Part shown: positions 33,929 through 42,819 of the stretch, one piece after another | Layout of the letters: every line of letters begins with the position of its first letter | Position numbering within the stretch: position 1 is the first letter of the stretch | NCBI GenBank assembly: GCA_949948895.1 | Contig: CATLHE010000009.1 | Span: 1-64,000, forward strand | Direction: 5' to 3' | Length of the DNA stretch: 64,000 bases | Source: an uncultured Christensenella sp. | GTDB taxonomy: Bacteria; Bacillota; Clostridia; Christensenellales; Pumilibacteraceae | Translations under genes and position numbers: made by a program | Notes under the pieces: model-generated | Told to the model about the DNA's origin: nothing | The model's input: only the letters and a program-made list of their open reading frames with translations | Database searches by the model: none

Positions 33929-35368
33929 ATGTTGGAAAAAGAGATTACCGAACTTTTGGCGTATGCCGAAACGCATCTTATGCTGGACGAATTGGATAGG
34001 GCTCAGGCAGTCCGCCGTATCGTGAGGCTTTTAAAGCTTGACGGCTACACGCCGTACGAATCGGACGACGAAGAGGAAGGTATAAACGTAGACGGTCTCA
34101 CCGCGCCCGACGCGCTCATAGAGCCGCTTATATCGTCCGCTATCGAGCGCGGCGTGATAACTGACGCCGAGCGCAAGACGCTCAAAGCCGAGCTCATGGA
34201 CGCCGTTATGCTCAAACCGTCCGAGATAAACGATCTGTTTACCGATACGCGCGCAGTCAATACTCAAAAAGCGTTTGACTTTTTGTACGACTACAGCGTA
34301 AAAAGCGGGTACGTCGATCTTGCCGAGTGCGCCAAAAACGACCGCTGGGAAGCAAAGGAACTCAAAAGCCGTATCGAAGTGATAATCAATCTCATGCCGC
34401 AGGCGACTACCGACGGCTATCCCGAGTGCGCGCTTTGTTATGAGACAGAGGGACTGGGCGTAAACGCCAATAAGCGCGTCGTATCGTTTGATATAGGCGA
34501 CGAGGAATGGTTCTTTACTTATTCCCGTCATCAGTATTTCGACCGTCACGGCGTGATAGTCAATAAGTCGCACGTCGCGCCCGCAGACGGCAAAGCCATG
34601 CTCGAAAAGCTCGCCGCGGCAGCCGATTTCGTCGGCGCGGAAGGGTTTGTGGGCACCAATGCGACGGTCGAGGGCGGCGGCGCGAAAAACGTATCGCACG
34701 AGCATTTTCAAACAGGCTTCCGTTCGGCGCCCGCGCTCAGGGCGGAAACGCGCGGAAGATTCAAGTCCAAGGAATACCCGTATATCGAGCTTACCACCGT
34801 GGATTGGTACAATACGGTCGTGCGTATGTCGCATTCCAATCTCGAAAAGCTCGTCGAGTTTGCAGATAAATTCATTACCGCATGGAAGGGTTATCAAGAC
34901 GACAGGATCGCCAATACCGACGGTAAAAAGAACTTTGTCAACGTTGTTGCGAGAAAGATAAACGGCAAGTACGTGTTTGACGTGATGCTCCGTTCCAACG
35001 CGCTCAAAAAGCCACGGACTGCGCCCGAGTACGCCGAGATCAAGACCGAAGCGCTCGCGCTTACCGATCTTTTGGGATATTTCGTACTGCCCAATAAACT
35101 TTCGGAACAGCTCCAACAAGTCCAGCTGTATCTCGACGGTTCGGTGGCGTTTGATAAGAACGTTTTGCCCGACAATATGAAAGCGTTCGGCGGTATGATA
35201 GAACGCATGCTCAAAGAGCAGGGCGGCACCGTCACCAAGCTCGAAGCCAAGCTCAACGTTCACGACGAGATAGACGCGGCGTGCGAAAAAATACTCTCCG
35301 CGACCGCAGTGTTCGATAAGGACTCGATAAAGAACTTCTTTGCAACGCTCGATATAAACGAGCTGTAA
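33929..35368 (+). CDS. galT: UDP-glucose--hexose-1-phosphate uridylyltransferase, GalT class II
   Basis: GalT swaps UMP between UDP-glucose and galactose-1-phosphate in the Leloir pathway. The 479 residues match the Firmicute (class II) form, with the N-terminal helical domain (ALIEPLISSAIERG, LKPSEINDLF), the Cys pair in YPECALCYETEG and the active-site SHEHFQTG (His-x-His). AAGGAG precedes the ATG. galK and galE are not adjacent, so it stands apart from a full gal operon. Confidence 0.95.
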   Translation: MLEKEITELLAYAETHLMLDELDRAQAVRRIVRLLKLDGYTPYESDDEEEGINVDGLTAPDALIEPLISSAIERGVITDAERKTLKAELMDAVMLKPSEINDLFTDTRAVNTQKAFDFLYDYSVKSGYVDLAECAKNDRWEAKELKSRIEVIINLMPQATTDGYPECALCYETEGLGVNANKRVVSFDIGDEEWFFTYSRHQYFDRHGVIVNKSHVAPADGKAMLEKLAAAADFVGAEGFVGTNATVEGGGAKNVSHEHFQTGFRSAPALRAETRGRFKSKEYPYIELTTVDWYNTVVRMSHSNLEKLVEFADKFITAWKGYQDDRIANTDGKKNFVNVVARKINGKYVFDVMLRSNALKKPRTAPEYAEIKTEALALTDLLGYFVLPNKLSEQLQQVQLYLDGSVAFDKNVLPDNMKAFGGMIERMLKEQGGTVTKLEAKLNVHDEIDAACEKILSATAVFDKDSIKNFFATLDINEL

Positions 35369-35429
35369 CGATCGAGAAACCCTGATCAAAAGCCCGCCGT
35401 TAAAGTGTATTTCATATGGAAAAATCGCA

Positions 35430-35897
35430 ATGACACAAAAACCAAATAAGTGGCATGACGTATTGACTCAGAAGGATATAGACGATCTATTAGACGCCTA
35501 CGGTGGATTTCATGACGCCTGTATCGTTTCTGTAAATTTTGCAAGCGGAATGCACGTCGATAAAAAAATGACAATGCATTTCGGCGATTTGGAGCAATAC
35601 ACACTAAAAATAGTTTTTCATAGTCAATGGAGCGATTACGCACTTGAATTACATTTTGCGGGGCTTCGCAGATTACACTTAGTAGGAATACAAGATAATT
35701 ACGCTAACGATATTTTTGACGCTTCAATTAAATTCTACGATAATTTGCTTCCGTCAAAATATCAAACTCCCGCAAGAGTAATTGTTTGGGCGGATAGGGG
35801 AGATTTCGACGTGAATAGTATCGATTCGCAATTAACAGAGCCTGCCGATACTTACGTTATAGCGCATTCGCTAAAATGGCGACTGACCGAAAAATAA
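35430..35897 (+). CDS. Unknown 155-residue protein, possibly an immunity-type protein
   Basis: I do not recognise it firmly. The sequence is alternately hydrophobic and polar (GGFHDACIVSVNFASG, LKIVFHSQWSDYALELHFAG), suggesting a small beta-rich domain with a C-terminal helix, which resembles several small polymorphic-toxin immunity proteins, but no toxin gene is near. The gene is AT-richer than both neighbours, with a weak ribosome binding site (GGAAA). A terminator follows. An orphan acquired gene is plausible. Confidence 0.6.
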   Translation: MTQKPNKWHDVLTQKDIDDLLDAYGGFHDACIVSVNFASGMHVDKKMTMHFGDLEQYTLKIVFHSQWSDYALELHFAGLRRLHLVGIQDNYANDIFDASIKFYDNLLPSKYQTPARVIVWADRGDFDVNSIDSQLTEPADTYVIAHSLKWRLTEK

Positions 35898-35916
35898 TGA
35901 TCTATAATAAAAGAAT

Positions 35917-35958
35917 AGCCCGCTACGCTTCGTACACGAAGATAGCGGGCTGTTTTTT
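35917..35958 (+). terminator. Intrinsic terminator
   Basis: AGCCCGCTA pairs with TAGCGGGCT, and the inner CTTCG with CGAAG, giving a long stem followed by six T. It closes the small unknown gene. The 187 bp beyond it, up to the next gene, show nothing else I can name. Confidence 0.9.
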
Positions 35959-36145
35959 AGATAAATATACCGCTCGTTTAGGCGGGGGTATCATTTGAAT
36001 TTAAGCGTTCACGAATAAAAAGAATATATCAAAGAAACAAGCGAAAACAAGATAACGCAAAAACTAGCAAAATAAATCTCGGCGCTTTAATGCGTATGAA
36101 GTGCTCGCACCGAAATACCGCGTTTTTCACGCGTGGTATATTTAT

Positions 36146-37081
36146 TTATGGCAGATTGTGCCCTGCGGATTTGTATATCTCGTACCATTCGCAGTCGGTG
36201 AGTTTTACGTCGCAGCAACCTTTGTAGGCGAGCAGGTGCTCGTCGAGCGTCGTGCCAATTATAGCCTGCATGTTTGCGGGGTGGTGCAATATCCACGCAA
36301 TAGCTACGGCTTCTGGCGTAGCGCCGTATTTTTCAGCCAAACCCTGTAATCGGAAGTTGAGCGCAAAATACCGCGATCTGGCGGGTTCCGCCGTGAACGC
36401 GCCGCAGTACACATATCCCGAGTCCTCGGTAAACTCGCACTGCATAGTGCCGTAAGTTTGAAGCGTAACGCCGTTGGTGCGACAATACTCCAAAAGCCCG
36501 TCAGCACCGCAATACTCTTGCGGTCTGTCTACATTGATGCCGCTGTCGATGATGGGGCAGTAAACGGGCGAGAGCTGCATTTGGTTTACCCACAGCTTTT
36601 GATGGATATTTGCCTGTAAAAACTCGATCTGTCGAGCGGAAAAATTGCTCACGCCGAACGCGCGCACTTTGCCGTCGCGCTCGAGCCTGTCAAACGCCCT
36701 TGCTATTTGTTCGGGGCGCATAAGCGTGTCGGGTCGGTGCAATAACAATATGTCTATGCGATCGGTGTTCAGCCTTGTCAGCGAGCCTTCGACGCTTTCT
36801 ACTATGTGATCGGCGGAAAGGTCGTACCTTCCGCTGCAAATGCCGCATTTTGTTTGTATGACCATACGATCTCTGAGCGACGGCTCCGACTTGATGATCT
36901 TTCCGTAGATTGCCTCACAGCTTCCGCCGCCGTAGATATCGGCATGGTCGAACAGATTGATACCTATGTCGAGCGCGACGGATATCAACCGTTCCACGTT
37001 TTTTATAGGCTTGTCGCTTATGCGCATACAGCCTAACGCGAGCCTGCTTGTTTTAATTTCGCCGATATCGATGTAGTCCAT
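36146..37081 (-). CDS. Aldo/keto reductase
   Basis: This 311-residue TIM-barrel NADPH oxidoreductase has the catalytic tetrad in the usual places: Asp and Tyr in FDHADIYGGG, Lys in IQTKCG, and His in LLLHRPD. It starts with LGCMRI and contains AFGVSNFSARQIEFL, typical of the YdhF-like subgroup acting on carbonyls. Its mRNA is predicted to start on the ATG itself. It is divergent from adhE, 241 bp apart. The physiological substrate is unknown; detoxifying aldehydes near AdhE is a guess only. Confidence 0.93.
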   Translation of the reverse strand: MDYIDIGEIKTSRLALGCMRISDKPIKNVERLISVALDIGINLFDHADIYGGGSCEAIYGKIIKSEPSLRDRMVIQTKCGICSGRYDLSADHIVESVEGSLTRLNTDRIDILLLHRPDTLMRPEQIARAFDRLERDGKVRAFGVSNFSARQIEFLQANIHQKLWVNQMQLSPVYCPIIDSGINVDRPQEYCGADGLLEYCRTNGVTLQTYGTMQCEFTEDSGYVYCGAFTAEPARSRYFALNFRLQGLAEKYGATPEAVAIAWILHHPANMQAIIGTTLDEHLLAYKGCCDVKLTDCEWYEIYKSAGHNLP

Positions 37082-37087
37082 GTGCCG

Positions 37088-37116
37088 ATTATATCATATA
37101 AATCCGGAGTTTGCAA
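37088..37116 (-). promoter_or_regulatory. Promoter predicting a leaderless mRNA for the aldo/keto reductase gene
   Basis: On the - strand TTGCAA (37111-37116), a 17-bp spacer and TATAAT (37088-37093) are followed by six bases before the ATG at 37081. Confidence 0.78.
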
Positions 37117-37266
37117 TACCGTTTGCTTTTTTCGTGTATTTTTTGCTTTTTTATGCGCTTCGGTCGAACGCGACGCGAGCAGTTCTTCGGTCAAGTACGC
37201 TACTTAAAACCGCGTTATTTTTACCTATTATGTAGTGCAATTAAGTCGGCGACGCTCTTTATTCAC

Positions 37267-37295
37267 TTGACAAATTTTTGCAAATAATGCATAAT
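37267..37295 (+). promoter_or_regulatory. Promoter of adhE
   Basis: TTGACA (37267-37272), a 17-bp spacer and CATAAT (37290-37295), then GGAGG before the ATG at 37323. I looked for a Rex-type TTGTTAA palindrome here and did not find a convincing one. Confidence 0.7.
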
Positions 37296-37322
37296 TAAGT
37301 AAACATTCATATCGGAGGTTTT

Positions 37323-39926
37323 ATGGACGGCTTGATAGTAAAAGACGAGCAATCCTTAAATGAATTGCTTCGTCGCGTGCGCAAAGCGCAGAGCGAGTAC
37401 GCTACGTTCTCGCAAGAGCAAGTGGATAGGATTTTTCTTGCCGCGGCAACCGCTGCAGACAAGGAGAGATTGACGCTTGCGGAAATGGCGGTCGAGGAGA
37501 CCGGCATGGGCATCGTCGAGGACAAGGTGATAAAAAATCACTATGCGGCGGAGTATATTTACAACACTTACCGCGACGTAAAAACGTGCGACGTTATCTC
37601 GCGCGACGATACTTACGGCGTGGAAACGCTTGCCGAGCCCGTAGGCGTGATCGCGGCTATAGTGCCTACGACCAACCCTACGTCTACGGCTATATTCAAA
37701 GCGCTTCTCGCGCTCAAAACGCGAAACGGACTTATTTTTTCGCCCCATCCCCGTGCCAAATCGAGCACGATAGCGGCGGCGAAGGTGGTTTTGGACGCGG
37801 CTGTAAAAGCCGGCGCGCCCGCAGGACTCATCGGCTGGATAGACGAGCCGAGCGTCGCGCTTTCCGCGGCGGTCATGAGCGACTGCGACCTTATATTGGC
37901 TACAGGCGGTCCAGGCATGGTCCGCGCGGCGTACAGCTCGGGAAAACCCGCCGTCGGCGTCGGCGCGGGCAACACTCCCGTTATCATCGATTCGTCGGCT
38001 AATATCGAGCTTGCGGCTTCGTCCATTTTGCACAGTAAATCGTTTGACAACGGCATGATCTGCGCGTCCGAGCAGTCGACCATAGTTCTTGCCGACGTAT
38101 ACGACAGCTTCAAGAAAGAATTAGCTTACCGCGGCGCGTATTTCCTCGACGCGGAACAGATCGACAAGGTGAGGGCGACGATCCTCATCAACGGCTCGGT
38201 TAACGCCAAGATAGTCGGTCAGAGCGCGCCCACGATCGCAAAGCTTTGCGGATTCGAAGTGCCCGAAACGGCGAGGATACTCGTCGGTGAGGTCGAGTCC
38301 GTAGATATTTCCGAACCGTTCGCGCACGAAAAGCTTTCGCCCGTGCTTGCCATGTACAAAGCAAAGACTTTCGACGAAGCGCTTCAAAAAGCGGAAAAGC
38401 TCGTTGCGGACGGCGGCTACGGTCATACGTCGGTGCTTTACGCAAACGAACAAACTCAAAAAGAAAAGCTCGACAAGTTTGCCGCGGCAATGAAGACCTG
38501 CCGTATACTTCTCAATACGCCTGCTGCACAAGGCGGTATCGGCGATATATACAACTTTAAGCTTGCTCCGTCGCTCACGCTCGGTTGCGGATCGTGGGGC
38601 GGCAACTCTGTAAGCGAAAACGTTCAAGTCAAGCATTTGTTAAACTACAAGACCGTAGCGAAAAGGAGAGAGAATATGCTGTGGTTCCGCGCACCCGAAA
38701 AGGTTTACTTTAAAAAAGGTTGCTTGCCCGTCGCGCTTCAAGAGCTCAAAGAAATGGGCAAACAGCGCGTGTTTATCGTAACCGACGAATTCCTGTTTAA
38801 GAGCGGGTTCAGCAAGCTCATATCCGACCGTCTCAACGAGATGGGTATAGTCAACACTACGTTCTCCGACGTACAGCCCGATCCCACGCTCGGCTCCGCC
38901 AAAAAAGGCGCGGAAGCCATGCGCACGTTCGCGCCCGACGCGATCGTTGCGCTCGGCGGCGGCAGTGCGCTCGACGCGGGTAAGATAATGTGGGTGCTCT
39001 ACGAACATCCCGAAGTCGACTTCGCGGATATGGCTATGCGCTTCATGGATATCAGAAAGCGCGTTTACCGTTTCCCCAAGATGGGCGAGAAGGCATACTT
39101 CGTAGCGGTCACCACCACGGCGGGCACGGGTTCGGAGGTCACTCCGTTCGCGGTCATTACGGACGAGAGCACGGGCATGAAATACCCGATCGCCGATTAC
39201 GAGCTTTTGCCTAAGATGGCTATATGCGATCCCGAGCTCATGATGGGCATTCCCAAAGGTCTTACCGCAAACTCCGGTTACGACGCTATGGTCCACAGCT
39301 TGGAGGCGATAGCTTCCGTCATGGCGACCGAGTTTACCGACGGTATCGCCAAGGAAGCCATAAAGATCATATTCGACTATCTGCCCGCGGCGTATAAAAA
39401 CGGCAAAGACGAAACGGCGCGCGCGAAAATGGCGTATGCCGCGACCATGGCGGGTATGGCGTTTGCAAACGCGTTCCTCGGCGTATGTCACTCCATGGCG
39501 CACAAGCTCGGCGCGTACCATCATTTGCCGCACGGCATGGCAAACGCTTTGCTGTTGCCGCAGATCATGCGCTTTAACGCGGCGGAAGCGCCTACGAAAA
39601 TGGGCACGTTCCCGCAATACGATCACCCTGTTTGCTTGCGTCGTTATGCCGAGATCGCCGAAATGGTGGGCATAAAAGGCAAGACCGACCAAGAAAAATT
39701 CGATAAACTCATACAAAAGCTTGTCGATCTTCGCGCGGAAGTGGGCTTGCCCGCGACTATCAAAGACGCAGGCGTGCCCGAAGACGTGTTCCTTGCCAAG
39801 CTCGACGATATGAGCCGCGACGCGTTCGACGATCAGTGCACGGGCGCCAACCCGCGCTATCCGCTTATCAAAGAGATCAAAGAGATGTATCTCGAAGCGT
39901 ATTACGGAAAAAAGGAGGGTAAATAA
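37323..39926 (+). CDS. adhE: Bifunctional acetaldehyde-CoA/alcohol dehydrogenase
   Basis: AdhE reduces acetyl-CoA to acetaldehyde and then ethanol with two NADH, and forms helical spirosomes. The N-terminal aldehyde dehydrogenase domain (about 1-420) has the active-site Cys in NGMICASEQS and the cofactor loop GGPGMV. A linker leads to the iron-dependent alcohol dehydrogenase domain (about 450-867) with GGGSALDAGK, TTTAGTGSE and the iron-binding HSMAHKLGAYHHLPHG. The 867 residues are normal. GGAGG precedes the ATG. Downstream a kinase-like gene and an hfs-type hydrogenase cassette continue on the same strand, placing ethanol and hydrogen outlets together. Confidence 0.98.
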   Translation: MDGLIVKDEQSLNELLRRVRKAQSEYATFSQEQVDRIFLAAATAADKERLTLAEMAVEETGMGIVEDKVIKNHYAAEYIYNTYRDVKTCDVISRDDTYGVETLAEPVGVIAAIVPTTNPTSTAIFKALLALKTRNGLIFSPHPRAKSSTIAAAKVVLDAAVKAGAPAGLIGWIDEPSVALSAAVMSDCDLILATGGPGMVRAAYSSGKPAVGVGAGNTPVIIDSSANIELAASSILHSKSFDNGMICASEQSTIVLADVYDSFKKELAYRGAYFLDAEQIDKVRATILINGSVNAKIVGQSAPTIAKLCGFEVPETARILVGEVESVDISEPFAHEKLSPVLAMYKAKTFDEALQKAEKLVADGGYGHTSVLYANEQTQKEKLDKFAAAMKTCRILLNTPAAQGGIGDIYNFKLAPSLTLGCGSWGGNSVSENVQVKHLLNYKTVAKRRENMLWFRAPEKVYFKKGCLPVALQELKEMGKQRVFIVTDEFLFKSGFSKLISDRLNEMGIVNTTFSDVQPDPTLGSAKKGAEAMRTFAPDAIVALGGGSALDAGKIMWVLYEHPEVDFADMAMRFMDIRKRVYRFPKMGEKAYFVAVTTTAGTGSEVTPFAVITDESTGMKYPIADYELLPKMAICDPELMMGIPKGLTANSGYDAMVHSLEAIASVMATEFTDGIAKEAIKIIFDYLPAAYKNGKDETARAKMAYAATMAGMAFANAFLGVCHSMAHKLGAYHHLPHGMANALLLPQIMRFNAAEAPTKMGTFPQYDHPVCLRRYAEIAEMVGIKGKTDQEKFDKLIQKLVDLRAEVGLPATIKDAGVPEDVFLAKLDDMSRDAFDDQCTGANPRYPLIKEIKEMYLEAYYGKKEGK

Positions 39927-39928
39927 TC

Positions 39929-40678
39929 ATGGCAGTCAAGGAAATAGCGGTAAGATCCAATAAGACCGTATACCGCGACGGAGACAAGTGCTATAAGGTT
40001 TTCTCCGCCGATTATTGCAAGTCCGATATTTTCAACGAGGCGCTCAACCAAACGCGCGTCGAAGAAACGGGGCTTTTTATCCCCAAAGTTCACGAGGTCA
40101 AGCGGCTCGACGACGGCAGGCTCGCCATCGTTATGGATTATGTCGAGGGCAAATCGTTGCAGTCGATAATGGACGAGAATCCCAAAAAGCAAAGCGAGCT
40201 TTTAAAGAGATTTATCGATATCCAGCTTTCCATGCACGGGCTTACCGCGCCCAACCTCAACAAACAGCGCGATAAGTTCACGCGCAAGATCGATGCGTCG
40301 GGGCTCGACGCCACCACGCGTTACGAGCTTCACGTAAGGCTCGACTCCATGCCCAAGCACAGCAAGCTCTGCCACGGCGACTTCAACCCGTCCAACGTTA
40401 TCATTACCGAAGACGACCGCGCGTGCATCATCGACTGGTCGCACGCCACGATAGGCAACGCTTCGGCGGACACGGCGAGAACATACCTTTTGTTCAAGCT
40501 CGCCGGCAAGGACGAACTTGCGCAGGAATACATGGCGCTGTTCTGCAAGAAGTCGGATACCGCTCAGCAGTACGTCGATCAGTGGCTTCCTATAGTTGCC
40601 GCTTCGCAAATGGTAAAGGGCAGACCCGAAGAGCGCGAAATGCTCTCCAAATGGGTGGACGTCTGTCAATACGAATAA
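39929..40678 (+). CDS. Aminoglycoside phosphotransferase-like small-molecule kinase
   Basis: The APH/choline-kinase fold is shown by HGDFNPSN (149-156, catalytic Asp151) and IIDWSHA (Asp169 for Mg). The N-terminal Lys is probably in KCYKVFSADY, and LAIVMDYVEGKSLQSIM matches the hinge. It is 249 residues, at the short end of the family. It starts 2 bp after adhE with AGGAGGGT overlapping the adhE end, so both are one transcript. A phosphotransferase coupled to AdhE is unusual; an antibiotic-resistance role is unlikely from this context, and the substrate is unknown. Confidence 0.88.
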   Translation: MAVKEIAVRSNKTVYRDGDKCYKVFSADYCKSDIFNEALNQTRVEETGLFIPKVHEVKRLDDGRLAIVMDYVEGKSLQSIMDENPKKQSELLKRFIDIQLSMHGLTAPNLNKQRDKFTRKIDASGLDATTRYELHVRLDSMPKHSKLCHGDFNPSNVIITEDDRACIIDWSHATIGNASADTARTYLLFKLAGKDELAQEYMALFCKKSDTAQQYVDQWLPIVAASQMVKGRPEEREMLSKWVDVCQYE

Positions 40679-40684
40679 ACATAG

Positions 40685-40736
40685 GACCGATTGCGGCGGC
40701 GCGGAGTTTCATATAAACTTAACGCCGCCGTCGGTC
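40685..40736 (+). other. Long GC-rich stem-loop between the adhE and hydrogenase units
   Basis: GACCGA and GCGGCG pair with CGCCGC and TCGGTC, each pair separated by the same 2-base internal loop, with about 24 bases in the apical part. No T-run follows, so it may be a processing or stability element, or a weak terminator. Confidence 0.5.
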
Positions 40737-40836
40737 TATCTCACAATCAAGCGCGCACGTCGTTTTTCACGACCGCCGCAAATATGCGGTACGCGCCGCA
40801 AAATTTTAACCGAATATATACAAAGTGAGGAAAATC

Positions 40837-41079
40837 ATGATACTTAGCGTTTGCGTCGGCAGTTCCTGTCACTTAAAGGGGTCTTACGACGTCATAGAAG
40901 CGTTTAAAAAGCTTATAGCCGAACATGCCGAGGGCAAGATAGAGCTTCGCGCCTGCTTTTGTCTCGGGCGCTGTGCGGACGGCGTTTCGGTCAAAGCCGA
41001 CGACAAATACATACTCGGCGTAAACGGCGCTAACGCCGAAGAAAAATTTATGGGCGAAATACTGCCTCTTTTGGGTTAG
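40837..41079 (+). CDS. Small [2Fe-2S] ferredoxin of the thioredoxin-like NuoE/HfsA type
   Basis: This 80-residue protein matches the thioredoxin-like [2Fe-2S] domain: Cys6 and Cys11 in CVGSSCHLKG and Cys42 and Cys46 in FCLGRC. Such proteins pass electrons in NADH-linked hydrogenases. GAGG precedes the ATG at 40837; an in-frame GTG 12 bases earlier lies in that site. It is 3 bp before the PAS-bearing hydrogenase gene. The order matches, from memory, the first gene of the Thermoanaerobacterium hfs operon. Confidence 0.88.
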   Translation: MILSVCVGSSCHLKGSYDVIEAFKKLIAEHAEGKIELRACFCLGRCADGVSVKADDKYILGVNGANAEEKFMGEILPLLG

Positions 41080-41082
41080 GTC

Positions 41083-42819
41083 ATGTTCTATCTCGATTTT
41101 CAAAAGGCAAATTGCAAAAACTGCTATAAGTGCTTGCGCTCGTGTCCCGTAAAGGCGATAGATATGCGTAGCTCTCAGGCAAAGATAATAGAGAGCCGTT
41201 GCATACTGTGCGGTCACTGCACCAAGGCGTGCCCGCAGAACGCAAAGAGCGTGCATGACGATACCGCGGCTATCGAAAAGTTGCTCGAAAAAAAGACGGT
41301 TATAGCGTCGGTCGCGCCCGCGTTTTTGGCGTCGTTCGGTACGGACGGATTCGAGCCGTTCCGCGCCGCGCTTAAAAAGCTCGGTTTTGCCGATGCGTTC
41401 GAAACGTCCGAAGGCGCGGCGGCTGTCACGCTCGAGTACAAAAAACTGCTCATGAGCGGCGAGTACGATAATCTTATCACTTCGGCTTGCCCCGCGGTCA
41501 ATCGCGCCATACAGCTTTATCATCACGACGTGCTCAAATACCTCGCGCCCGTAGATTCGCCTATGGTCGCGCACGCAAAGATATTGAGAGCGCGCTATCC
41601 GAAAGCGACGATAGTCTTTATCGGACCGTGCATAGCCAAAAAACGCGAAGCCGCCGAAAGCGGAATAATTGCGGGCGCGCTTACGTTTGAAGAGCTTACC
41701 GGATTGTTCTCGAAACGCGGGATCACGCTCGAAACGGCAGACAGCGCGGCGACAGCCAAGCCTGCCGCGCGTAAGACTGTGGCGGGCGATAAGGTCCGTG
41801 AAGTGGCGGCGACGGCTGAAGTATCGGAAAGTAGCGGCACTGCGCTCGCGGCAAAGTTCTATCCCATATCTCGCGGCATAATCAAGTCGTTTGATAAATT
41901 CCCCGAAGGGTACGAATACATAGCGGTAGACGGCGTAGACAGGCTGTCTAGCGCGCTCGAAGATCTTAAAAACATAAAAGGCGTGTTCTTGGAGATAAAC
42001 GCATGCGAGGGCGCGTGCGTCAACGGTCCGTGCGCTATACCGCACCGCGGCGGCATAGTCGACGCCAACGTCAGGATCCGCAATTATACCAACCGCGCGC
42101 CCAAGGACGTTGCGGCTGGGTATCCGTCGCTCGCAACGACTTATAAACCTATGGTAGCGGGCGACAGAGTTCCAACCGACGACGAGATAGAATCGGTTCT
42201 CGCAAAAACGGGCAAGACCCGAAAATGCGACGAGCTCAACTGCGGAGCTTGCGGTTACGCGACTTGCAGAGAAAAAGCGTGGGCTGTAATAAACGGTTAT
42301 GCCGAGGTCGAAATGTGCGTTCCGTACATGCGCGAAAAAGCGGAATCGCTCGGCAACGTCATTATAGAAAACAGTCCCAATGGCATTATCGTTTGCGACG
42401 AACAGCTCAAAATAAGCGAGATAAACCGTCGCGCAGCGGCGCTTATCGGTCAAGCCTCGCCCGAATACGTGTTCGACTGTTTCGACCCTACAACGGCGTT
42501 TAAAGCCGCCGAGAGCGGCGTCGGCGCGAGAATGGACAAACTGCGCATAGATAAGACCGATAAATATGTGGATGTAAACATCGTTCCGCTTGCAAAAGAA
42601 AACAGCCTGCTCATAGTGCTTACCGACGTTACCGACAAAGTCAACTATGACGCGGAGCTCGACAAGGTCAAGCGCGACACGCTGTCCGTCACAGACTCGG
42701 TAATAGAAAAGCAAATGCGCGTCGCGCAGGAGATAGCTTCGCTGTTGGGCGAGACTACTGCCGAGACCAAGATAGCGCTTTTGAAACTTAAAAACGCAAT
42801 GATAGAGGACAAGAATTGA
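41083..42819 (+). CDS. PAS-bearing sensory-type [FeFe] hydrogenase (HfsB/HydS-like)
   Basis: Domains in order: two [4Fe-4S] ferredoxin motifs (Cys 11, 14, 17, 21 and 40, 43, 46, 50); an [FeFe]-hydrogenase H-cluster domain with TSACPA (133-138), GPCIAKK (181-187) and NACEGACVNG (306-315); an extra Fe-S motif with Cys 382, 387, 390, 395 (CGACGYATC); a PAS-like domain (about 425-520) and a helical end. The three H-cluster loops all differ from productive group A hydrogenases (TSCCP, MPCxxK, MACPGGC). This is the group C or sensory form. It is followed by a phosphatase gene with overlapping stop and start, so it probably signals redox or H2 to that enzyme. An unusual 35-residue Ala-rich insertion is at about 218-255. 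Confidence 0.93.
   Translation: MFYLDFQKANCKNCYKCLRSCPVKAIDMRSSQAKIIESRCILCGHCTKACPQNAKSVHDDTAAIEKLLEKKTVIASVAPAFLASFGTDGFEPFRAALKKLGFADAFETSEGAAAVTLEYKKLLMSGEYDNLITSACPAVNRAIQLYHHDVLKYLAPVDSPMVAHAKILRARYPKATIVFIGPCIAKKREAAESGIIAGALTFEELTGLFSKRGITLETADSAATAKPAARKTVAGDKVREVAATAEVSESSGTALAAKFYPISRGIIKSFDKFPEGYEYIAVDGVDRLSSALEDLKNIKGVFLEINACEGACVNGPCAIPHRGGIVDANVRIRNYTNRAPKDVAAGYPSLATTYKPMVAGDRVPTDDEIESVLAKTGKTRKCDELNCGACGYATCREKAWAVINGYAEVEMCVPYMREKAESLGNVIIENSPNGIIVCDEQLKISEINRRAAALIGQASPEYVFDCFDPTTAFKAAESGVGARMDKLRIDKTDKYVDVNIVPLAKENSLLIVLTDVTDKVNYDAELDKVKRDTLSVTDSVIEKQMRVAQEIASLLGETTAETKIALLKLKNAMIEDKN

Noticed and set aside
35430-35897. Toxin-immunity module
   Set aside because: The protein resembles small immunity proteins only in general features, and no toxin gene lies nearby.
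37082-37322. Rex redox-repressor site before adhE
   Set aside because: I looked for a TTGTTAA/TTAACAA palindrome and found only AT-rich sequence without a convincing match.
39929-40678. Aminoglycoside-resistance gene
   Set aside because: The fold matches the phosphotransferase family, but coupling to adhE and the lack of mobile elements argue for a metabolic kinase.
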